Shown here: positions 1 through 4,932 of the stretch, piece by piece
How positions within the stretch are numbered: position 1 is the stretch's first letter
Layout: the number at the start of each line of letters is the position of its first letter
Source: Cytophagales bacterium
GTDB taxonomy: Bacteria; Bacteroidota; Bacteroidia; Cytophagales; Cyclobacteriaceae
Direction of reading: 5' to 3'
NCBI GenBank assembly: GCA_003454975.1
Contig: DMST01000186.1
Location: 10,672-15,876, forward strand
Length of the DNA: 5,205 nt
Translations under genes and position numbers: made by a program
The notes under the pieces: generated by a model
What the model was told of the DNA's origin: nothing
The model's database searches: none
The model's input: only the letters and a program-made list of their open reading frames with translations

Positions 1-2
1 TA

Positions 3-335
3 CCTCGCCCCTTTACGGATGCGGAAACCCGCATGCACCTCATCGGTGTACAGCTACGCGAAGCCGGCTGGGACCCGGAAGACCCTGAGTGCACCAACGA
101 ATCGCCGGATTACGTACTTCGCAATCCTGCAGGAAGGCCTATTGCCGTTCTGGAAGCCTTTGACGGTGACAACCAGGAGGAAGCAAGACAACGTGCACAA
201 CAACATGCCGAAGAGCTGGCGGAAAAGTACGGCCATAAGCCCCAACCCTACTTCTCCGACGGCGTTCACCTTTGGCGCTGCGACGGCAACACCAAACCAC
301 CGGTAGCGGTCACTCAAATACCCCACAAAGGATAA
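3..335 (+). pseudogene. N-terminal remnant of a type I restriction HsdR-like protein, 5' end outside window
   Basis: The frame is open from the left edge and ends at TAA 333-335. The ATG at 33 is probably internal, because the upstream in-frame residues read DAETR, which continues naturally into MHLIGVQLREAGWD, the usual opening of HsdR-type endonuclease domains. Further on it reads DYVLRNPAGRPIAVLEAF, then a helix rich in A, E and Q, then EKYGHKPQPYFSDGVHLWRCD. This matches the order of the HsdR N-terminal nuclease domain (D, then E-x-K, then a QA-rich helix, then a strand before the 'W' turn). Where the family has E-A-K, this copy has E-A-F, so the catalytic lysine is missing. A complete HsdR has about 800-1000 residues with a helicase motor after this domain. 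Here nothing follows the TAA, and the next sequence belongs to an opposing broken gene. I read it as a truncated, inactive remnant. A short stand-alone HsdR-N protein is less likely. Confidence 0.7.
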
Positions 336-646
336 AACAGTACCCTAAGAAGGATCAAGTTAGCATCGTTGACTGGGGTCACTTTAAATCCACCACTCTT
401 TAGCATTTCTAATCTTGTCCTTAACAGATCATCATCGATATAAAGGATATCTGTTCTCTTACCAGAATTTCGACTAGTGTTCCTTATAAGCCATTTCTTA
501 GGGTTGCTTTCGGAGGTCCCTAGTAATCCAACAATACCTGCTAGAGTAGTTATGAACGGCTCAAAGCCTGGCTCAAAATAAAACCACAGGATAGAAATCA
601 GTATGCCAATTGATGATAATACCTGTATTGCTCGTTTCAAAATCAT
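314..646 (-). pseudogene. Membrane-anchored receiver (REC) domain protein, C-terminally truncated
   Basis: The start ATG (646-644) has a perfect AGGAGG eight bases upstream, so this was a real translated gene. Of the 110 residues, about 5-45 are hydrophobic in two stretches around a PGFEPFITTLAGIVGLLG motif. That proline/FEP-type membrane anchor recurs at the N-terminus of many bacterial conflict and signalling proteins (recalled, not searched). After a basic linker (NPKKWLIRNTSRNSGKR) comes TDILYIDDD, the first strand and acidic pocket of a receiver domain, then LLRTRLEMLKSGGFKVTPVNDA, its first helix and second strand. Similarity fades after that. The last residues (LILLRVLFYPLWGI) do not look like a receiver, and the part that would carry the phospho-accepting Asp, the Thr/Ser and the Lys is missing. 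The break lies close to the end of the HsdR-like remnant, so one deletion or recombination probably truncated both. Confidence 0.6.
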
Positions 647-654
647 GACTTAGT

Positions 655-660
655 CCTCCT
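655..660 (-). promoter_or_regulatory. Shine-Dalgarno site AGGAGG for the minus-strand membrane-receiver gene
   Basis: The complement of 655-660 reads AGGAGG, with an 8-base spacer to the ATG at 646-644. It is the strongest ribosome binding site in the window. It fixes the start of that gene and shows it was functional before truncation. Confidence 0.75.
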
Positions 661-670
661 TGGCTAGGGA

Positions 671-684
671 AATAATTAATTATT
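671..684. repeat. 14-bp perfect AT palindrome upstream of the membrane-receiver gene
   Basis: AATAATTAATTATT is its own reverse complement and lies 10 bases upstream of the AGGAGG site, where an operator or the -10 region of the minus-strand gene could be. No convincing -35/-10 pair was found next to it. Pure A/T palindromes arise easily by chance, so a regulatory role is only a possibility. Confidence 0.3.
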
Positions 685-731
685 GGATTCTATACTTCTT
701 TGCAAGGAAAAAAATACTACGCTAATCACAA

Positions 732-766
732 CGACCATAGTGGAAAAGGCTATACTATGGATGTCG
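732..766. repeat. Imperfect inverted repeat (hairpin) in the gene-free region
   Basis: CCATAGT (735-741) pairs perfectly with ACTATGG (754-760) around a 12-base loop. Outside a short bulge, CGA (732-734) can pair with TCG (764-766). There is no following T-run, so it is not a standard intrinsic terminator for either strand. It may be an operator, the end of a decayed element, or chance. Confidence 0.35.
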
Positions 767-877
767 ATGGGTATCATCTTCTGAGGTTGCATTTTTAGAC
801 AGGGTCAAATCTATCCCCAATGACTGCATTCCTAAGAAAGAAGTTTTAAGCGATATCAAAACCATACAAGATCATCA

Positions 878-1201
878 ACAATCTAACACTAGGATACCTA
901 CTGCAGTACTTGGAACATTTAGGTGACTTGGTCCAGAGGTAGGGAGTTTACGACCCCTAATTTCAAGCCTTAAAACGAAGGGCCCTTGAGAAAGAGAACA
1001 TAAAATAATAACCGTGCATTGGTGAAAATCTGTCCATAAAGGCAGCTTTTTTACACCTAACTTACCTGAGGCGATGAAAAAGTAAGCCCTTGGTGAAGTG
1101 AATCTATCGGCGGGTATTTGGAGCGGATAGGATGGAAGGCAAAAGCAGATTCTTATATACCGATCAGAATATCGTCGCCGTCCAGTCCATTTTGTTTCCT
1201 T
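878..1201 (-). pseudogene. Start-less open frame, possible degraded IS5/IS903-type transposase
   Basis: The frame runs 108 codons from just after a stop (TAA, 1204-1202) to TGA (877-875), with no ATG, GTG or TTG that could start it. Two patches recall IS5-family transposases in the right order. GRRRYSDRYIRIC (1183-1145) resembles the family's GRxxxYSDxAIxxxL segment, and GPSHLNVPSTAVGI (934-893) resembles GxxHLxxDSTGLKV, which carries the first catalytic Asp. Here that Asp position reads Pro. About 75 residues separate them, close to the family spacing as I remember it. The middle, with many Cys, Pro and Ser, looks poor, and homology is not seen before or after. It may be a dead fragment of such an element, or a chance open frame. 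Confidence 0.3.
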
Positions 1202-1583
1202 TTAAAAAAGAGTGCTGTAAGTAAATACACCTTTTGCGCCGAACAAAATCAAGTATTGGGCACCTTTTGTACATGGCCACTCCGCATCCTAGGTTAACAC
1301 CCGATTTCCTTACAATAAGACGTGGAAATGAATCTAACTAATACTGGTTGGACTACAATGAACCCTCCAATTAGAGTAAACATTTGCAACCTTTGCCTAA
1401 ATCCCTGGCAATTCCTGAAAGCCAAGTTCACTTTTGAGGTTATTTAGAGGAAGACCAAAATAGTTCTCCTATACCAACTGCTCTTGAAGCAGTGCCCACT
1501 ACGTTTATCATATCAACCTTCCCTGTAAAAAAACACGGAAAAAAGGCTCTGCTTGACTGTACTTTTTAATGGCTAATACTCAT

Positions 1584-1611
1584 TTGATATACAAAAGAAA
1601 TAGTGTATAAT
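1584..1611 (+). promoter_or_regulatory. Sigma-70-type promoter giving a probably leaderless operon transcript
   Basis: TTGATA at 1584-1589 matches the -35 consensus at five of six bases, and TATAAT at 1606-1611 is a perfect -10 box. The spacer is 16 bases. Transcription normally begins about 6-7 bases after the -10 box, which falls on or next to A1617, the first base of an ATG. No Shine-Dalgarno sequence precedes that ATG. The simplest reading is a leaderless mRNA whose first codon is the kinase start. The TTG (1611) and GTG (1614) in the same frame would then lie outside the transcript. Confidence 0.65.
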
Positions 1612-1616
1612 TGGTG

Positions 1617-3167
1617 ATGCTTCCATTTGATGGCTATATATATGTAGTAATATCTGCACATGTCACGGTTGTGTCAATTTTAGCATTCCTTTGCTTTCAA
1701 GTAAAAAATATAATTTCGATCAAGGAATTTTACTTTATTGGAGTTACTTGGTTAGTGAATTTATTATATCTAGTTCTAAACATACCAAGCGAAATCTCAG
1801 AACCTAGTACATTGAACCCTTGGATTCTTACGGAGCTAAACATTGATACCACCTATTTATTTGCTGTAATTAACATCTTAAGTAACTATGCCGCATTACA
1901 ACTAACTCCGCAAAAAACAAAAGAAAGGATATCATCCTTAACAAGGATAAGGTTTAATTATGTTGTAGTTTTTGTATTACTTCTATCCGAAGCTGTAGGT
2001 ATTGTCATCCCTGAATTTACATCCTTAAACCAAAGTGTAATCATTTGGCATGCTTTGCCAAAAGCAATTATAAATACATTAAGCCTTCTTGCTATATATA
2101 AATTTCTTACAGGTATAAAATATTTAAGATTTCTAAAAATTGGACGAATAAAATATAGACCGATATTATTAGGTTTAGGGGGGTATGCTATTATGCAACC
2201 ATTAACCCTATTTAATCTCAAGAATATTGCTGAGATCGAATACTTTTCAGTATTAATTACAATAAGCGCAGTTTTCAAAATATTGGTTCTATATGGAGTC
2301 CATTTGTTGTTTCTAGAATGGACAAAAACCAAAACAGAGACTGAAACTAAAAGGAATATAAAAAGCGAGAATGAACATAACATTAATGTACAATTAAACA
2401 ATATTATAGGAAGGTTATTCCATGAGATTAACCAACCCCTTATATATATAAATCAGAAAATAGAACTCTTAACTGAAAAGGACCGTGAGACTATAAGATA
2501 CAACAAGAAAGTTGCGAGTTTAATCCAAGAGTTAGAAAACACGTTTAACATTGTTTTGGCTACAATTTCTGCTTCCGCAGACACATACAGAATTAGTGGT
2601 AAATTGGGAATTGCTCAAGGCAATCCCTTTGATGAAAAATTTGATTTTAAACTACCAGAGAATGATAGTTTAAAAAAACGATTATTTCAATCAGTAAACA
2701 CCCCAATCCAATCAGCTGTTCTGAATTTTAAAACATATATATTAGAAAACGAATTCGATATAAAATACGAAATGACATTCGATTATGGTGGTAATGTAGA
2801 TACTAAGCTCAATTCGTATGAAATAACTAGAGTCTTTATAAATTTATTAAAAAATTCACTGGAGGCAGCTGTTTCAAATAAACAAAAGGAATTGAATATT
2901 TATATAAAATCTCACAACAAAAAAACAGACACAAAAAAAGAAATTCATATTATTCTTGAAGACAATGGACCAGGAATAGCAACTGAAATACTCGATAAGG
3001 TATGGAATAATAGATTTACAACTAAAAATGGAGATAACCGAGGGTTCGGCCTAACAATAGCTAAGGAGATAATAGACTCTCATGGTGGGTCAATAAAATT
3101 ATCAACAGAAACAAGATTCAATAGTGGTGTAAAATTCACTATTATCCTCCCAAAAATTGAAGATTAA
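1617..3167 (+). CDS. Membrane-bound sensor histidine kinase, seven predicted helices
   Basis: The protein has 516 residues, counted from ATG 1617. I chose that start because the -10 box covers the in-frame TTG at 1611. Residues about 6-235 form roughly seven hydrophobic segments (near 7-28, 36-56, 78-95, 112-132, 140-163, 181-200 and 209-234). There is no extracytoplasmic domain between them, so the signal is likely sensed within the membrane. A charged linker rich in T, K and E leads to the H-box FHEINQPL, with phospho-accepting His269. The ATP-binding domain shows the N-box RVFINLLKNSLEAA (Asn409, Asn413), the G1 box DNGPGI (449-454), the F-region RFTTKNG and the G2 box NRGFGLTIAKEIIDSHGG. 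All key residues for autophosphorylation are present. About 125 residues between the H-box and N-box are longer than a minimal dimerisation domain and are unassigned. It is the first gene of a four-gene operon. Its likely partner is the receiver protein five bases downstream. Confidence 0.9.
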   Translation: MLPFDGYIYVVISAHVTVVSILAFLCFQVKNIISIKEFYFIGVTWLVNLLYLVLNIPSEISEPSTLNPWILTELNIDTTYLFAVINILSNYAALQLTPQKTKERISSLTRIRFNYVVVFVLLLSEAVGIVIPEFTSLNQSVIIWHALPKAIINTLSLLAIYKFLTGIKYLRFLKIGRIKYRPILLGLGGYAIMQPLTLFNLKNIAEIEYFSVLITISAVFKILVLYGVHLLFLEWTKTKTETETKRNIKSENEHNINVQLNNIIGRLFHEINQPLIYINQKIELLTEKDRETIRYNKKVASLIQELENTFNIVLATISASADTYRISGKLGIAQGNPFDEKFDFKLPENDSLKKRLFQSVNTPIQSAVLNFKTYILENEFDIKYEMTFDYGGNVDTKLNSYEITRVFINLLKNSLEAAVSNKQKELNIYIKSHNKKTDTKKEIHIILEDNGPGIATEILDKVWNNRFTTKNGDNRGFGLTIAKEIIDSHGGSIKLSTETRFNSGVKFTIILPKIED

Positions 3168-3172
3168 CAAAA

Positions 3173-3847
3173 ATGCCAAAAATCGAAACTAAACCACAAT
3201 ATAAGATAATTGGAATCTTGGATGATGAAAGCAAATTTTTGTTACAGTGTGAAAGTGAGCTACTTAAAAAGAGAAAAGTTCAAGCTTTTATAACACAGGA
3301 CTACGAGGAGGCATTACTTTGGGTAGAACGATCTATGATTGATCTTCTAATAGCTGACTATGACTTGAAAATAAACATCAATGGACTGCAAGTACTTAAA
3401 AAGGCAAAGTCTATCACAAATAATATTAAATATTCGATAATAACCAATCACCCTGATAACCTCATTGAAGAGGCTTGTTTAAATGAAGGTTTTGACTTCA
3501 TTTCAAAGAGTTCAGCATCTTCGATTAAGAATATTGTAAACAATATTAACAGTATTCCATTAGTTAATAAAGAAAATCAGCGCGAAAACAATCATCTAAT
3601 TATGAGGTACAAAAGATTAGTTGAGCCCTTAATCCAAGAACTTATGCTATTCTCCTCTAGCGAGGAAATAATACTTATTCCAGGAAGGGGAGAGATTAGT
3701 ATTGAAAAACTAATAACAGAAATTCAAAATGAGTCTGATCTTGGCTTAGAATACATTGACCTGTGGGCTGATTCACAGAGTACAATAATTCAGTTAAAAC
3801 ATCAACGTAAAGGACGATTCAATAATGTTTTCAAGAAAAAGAAATAA
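3173..3847 (+). CDS. Response-regulator protein: receiver domain plus unassigned helical C-terminus
   Basis: Residues about 10-125 of 224 are a receiver domain with the full active site. It has the acidic pair Asp17-Asp18 (IIGILDDES), phospho-accepting Asp62 (DLLIADYDL), Thr91 (YSIITNHPD) and Lys112 (FDFISKS). The loop after Asp62 (DYDLKININGL) is one residue longer than usual and lacks the common proline. The C-terminal part (about 135-224) has no DNA-binding helix-turn-helix, cyclase or phosphodiesterase motif. It contains IPGRGEISIEKLITEIQNE and LGLEYIDLWAD, then a basic tail ending in KKKK. This makes it an adaptor or protein-interaction regulator rather than an obvious transcription factor. 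It starts five bases after the kinase stop with only a weak GAAG upstream (3159-3162), so translation is probably coupled. Phosphotransfer from the neighbouring kinase is expected. The following caspase-like protein, whose start overlaps this gene, is its most likely output. Confidence 0.85.
   Translation: MPKIETKPQYKIIGILDDESKFLLQCESELLKKRKVQAFITQDYEEALLWVERSMIDLLIADYDLKININGLQVLKKAKSITNNIKYSIITNHPDNLIEEACLNEGFDFISKSSASSIKNIVNNINSIPLVNKENQRENNHLIMRYKRLVEPLIQELMLFSSSEEIILIPGRGEISIEKLITEIQNESDLGLEYIDLWADSQSTIIQLKHQRKGRFNNVFKKKK
3810..3814 (+). promoter_or_regulatory. Shine-Dalgarno site inside the receiver gene for the caspase-like gene
   Basis: AAGGA at 3810-3814 lies ten bases before ATG 3825, within the last codons of the receiver gene. 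It supports this ATG as the start of the next protein and therefore the 23-base overlap of the two genes. Confidence 0.6.
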
Positions 3848-4445
3848 CCCTCTAATTTTTATACCATACGATAGTGTTTTAGGCAATTGTGCGGTAAAGA
3901 ATTTATATAATATTTCCGGAGCAGAAAAAGTAAATCACATCTTAGTTGAGGAAAGCAAAAATTCAGTTTGGGATCATTTAACTCCTCTCCGCAAATTCAA
4001 CATCTCTAAATTCATATTAATTGCACATCCCCATAATTCTAGCAAACCAGATCTTCATTTAAACCCTATTGAAGCCAATTCAATCCCCATAGACTGGTGG
4101 TACGGAAGCAATACTAGTAATATCGAGTTATTATATGCCCATGTTTGTAGTGGATCAGACATTCTTAATAGCGAAATGTGGTCTCAAGTATTCCCCAATT
4201 GGGTATCTTATAATAAAGACATACATATGTCATATGGAACGAGGCGCACTAAAAAAATAACAAAGTCCTTAGTTTCAGACATTAAAAAATCAGTTCAAGA
4301 GTGTAATACTGCCCACGAGCTTGAATCTCTATTAATCAAAGTATTTGACAATTACATATACAGACTACAATCTCAGCGTAAAAGAGGTGACCGATTTAGG
4401 ATAATGCTAATACAACAACTTAAAAACAACTTAATAAGCTCATAA
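3825..4445 (+). CDS. Putative caspase-like (CHAT/C14-type fold) cysteine protease
   Basis: I do not recognise a named family across the 206 residues, but the strand-then-catalytic-residue pattern of caspase-fold proteases is visible. An N-terminal strand (PLIFIPYD, 9-16) is followed by a helix. A hydrophobic strand ends in histidine (FILIAHPHN, His68 or His70). About 40 residues later a second strand ends in cysteine (ELLYAHVCSGSDIL, Cys108). The CSGS surrounding matches the 'aCxsG' context of CHAT and C14 nucleophiles, and the His-to-Cys distance fits that fold. An aromatic PIDWWYG sits between them. The C-terminal third is helical and basic, ending with QRKRGDRF and a short tail. There is no signal peptide, so the protein should be cytoplasmic. 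It is translated from its own site inside the receiver gene and shares one base with the membrane-protein gene that follows. As the only enzyme-like protein besides the kinase, it is the probable effector. Protease activity is inferred, not shown. Confidence 0.5.
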   Translation: MFSRKRNNPLIFIPYDSVLGNCAVKNLYNISGAEKVNHILVEESKNSVWDHLTPLRKFNISKFILIAHPHNSSKPDLHLNPIEANSIPIDWWYGSNTSNIELLYAHVCSGSDILNSEMWSQVFPNWVSYNKDIHMSYGTRRTKKITKSLVSDIKKSVQECNTAHELESLLIKVFDNYIYRLQSQRKRGDRFRIMLIQQLKNNLISS

Positions 4446-4846
4446 TGGATGTAATAATATTAATATCAACATCTGCAACCTTTGTAATCTTAGGTATTTC
4501 TCTTTACATTATTAAGGATTCGCCTGATCAACTATTGAGTTTTGGAGAAAATGGATTTGATAACAGACTTTATTTTGAGTCATTAAAACTAACGAGGGAT
4601 CAATATCTGAGACAGCAAAAGAACGCTTCGCTACTATATATGTTTGCTATTGGAGTTTCAATAATAGTAGCATGTTTCCTAATTTATACATTAACCAAAT
4701 CCAACATCTCAAACATTCAATTAATATCGGAAACTATATTTGGAATAGGCGATCTATTTCTTGGTGTTGAATCAAGAAAACTCCATAAAAAAGCAACTGA
4801 AAATCTTAACCGAACCATAGAATTAATCAAATCCATCAATGCTTAA
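4445..4846 (+). CDS. Small membrane protein with N-terminal helix and C-terminal two-helix module
   Basis: The protein has 133 residues. The first 23 form a hydrophobic helix (VIILISTSATFVILGISLYII). A soluble stretch of about 35 residues follows, including RLYFESLKLTRDQYLRQQKN, a likely amphipathic helix. A strong membrane segment comes at about 62-82 (LLYMFAIGVSIIVACFLIYT), then a weaker one at about 90-108 (ETIFGIGDLFLG). The protein ends in a charged helix (RKLHKKATENLNRTIELIK). This order of Q/R-rich helix, two membrane helices and K/E-rich tail recalls the two-helix membrane modules found beside TRADD-N, SMODS and SLOG proteins in predicted bacterial conflict systems. That is a resemblance from memory, not a search result. 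The start overlaps the upstream stop (TAATG) and has no Shine-Dalgarno site, so it should be made by re-initiation in fixed ratio with the caspase-like protein. Likely roles are membrane anchor, substrate or pore-forming partner of that protein. Confidence 0.7.
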   Translation: MDVIILISTSATFVILGISLYIIKDSPDQLLSFGENGFDNRLYFESLKLTRDQYLRQQKNASLLYMFAIGVSIIVACFLIYTLTKSNISNIQLISETIFGIGDLFLGVESRKLHKKATENLNRTIELIKSINA

Positions 4847-4862
4847 GCCTCACGTAAGCCTC
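4844..4862. repeat. 8-bp direct repeat TAAGCCTC at the gene/insertion-element border
   Basis: TAAGCCTC occurs at 4844-4851 and again at 4855-4862, three bases apart. The first copy includes the stop codon of the small membrane protein gene, and the second lies in the presumed terminal repeat of the IS66-type element. The copies flank nothing, so they are not a target duplication of this element. The similarity may reflect target choice or chance. Confidence 0.5.
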
Positions 4863-4866
4863 TATT

Positions 4867-4901
4867 GAATTTTATATTGATTTTATTGGGAAGTAAAATT
4901 C
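4867..4901. repeat. 8-bp AT-rich inverted repeat after the operon
   Basis: GAATTTTA (4867-4874) and TAAAATTC (4894-4901) are perfect reverse complements, separated by 19 bases. The stem is nearly all A/T and has no T-run after it, so it would be a poor intrinsic terminator. No better terminator is seen downstream of the last gene, so the IS66 insertion may have separated the operon from its original terminator. Confidence 0.3.
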
Positions 4902-4902
4902 G

Positions 4903-4932
4903 ATTGATAGGATGACTGGCGATAGGGTGACT
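4903..4932. repeat. Imperfect 15-bp tandem duplication in the transposase remnant
   Basis: The units 4903-4917 and 4918-4932 match at 11 of 15 bases, with the shared core GATAGGNTGACT. In the minus-strand frame they encode SHPIN and SHPIA. Since the family has a single HPxN motif here, this is a local duplication followed by drift, which fits a decaying gene. Confidence 0.6.

Larger units (their letters stand above)
661..1583. other. About 920-bp region without an intact gene, probably decayed sequence
   Basis: No frame here combines a start codon, a ribosome binding site and a coding-looking product. No tRNA, rRNA, CRISPR or riboswitch pattern was recognised. Several frames have protein-like patches broken by stops. 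On the plus strand near 860-1003, residues such as GYLLQYLEHLGDLVQR and FQALKRRALEKENIK are separated by stops. On the plus strand at 1342-1566, patches such as PTALEAVPTTFIISTFPV are broken by two stops. On the minus strand, 878-1201 is open for 108 codons (listed separately). The pattern suggests old coding or mobile DNA that has lost function. It also insulates the promoter at 1584 from anything to the left. Confidence 0.5.

Noticed and set aside
19..306. A 95-codon plus-strand frame overlapping the HsdR-like remnant, and a 90-codon minus-strand frame at 54-326
   Set aside because: Both overlap the convincing HsdR-like reading and their products match no domain pattern. They are frame shadows.
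940..959. TAGGG/CCCTA hairpin as tRNA arm, attachment site or terminator
   Set aside because: The stem is five pairs with a ten-base loop. No tRNA-like T-arm or T-run accompanies it.
1553..1579. TTGACT with TAATAC as a second promoter for the operon
   Set aside because: The spacer is only 15 bases and the -10 match is weak compared with the TTGATA/TATAAT pair just downstream.
1611..1616. TTG or GTG as start of the kinase
   Set aside because: TTG overlaps the -10 box and both codons lie upstream of the predicted transcript start. ATG 1617 is the better choice.
1958..2401. A 147-codon minus-strand frame inside the kinase gene
   Set aside because: It lies opposite the membrane part of the kinase. 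Its hydrophobic look is the mirror of those codons and it has no ribosome binding site.
2440..2451. TA-repeat tract inside the kinase gene as a phase-variation switch
   Set aside because: It has only five TA units within a coding stretch just after the H-box. This is too short to suggest switching.
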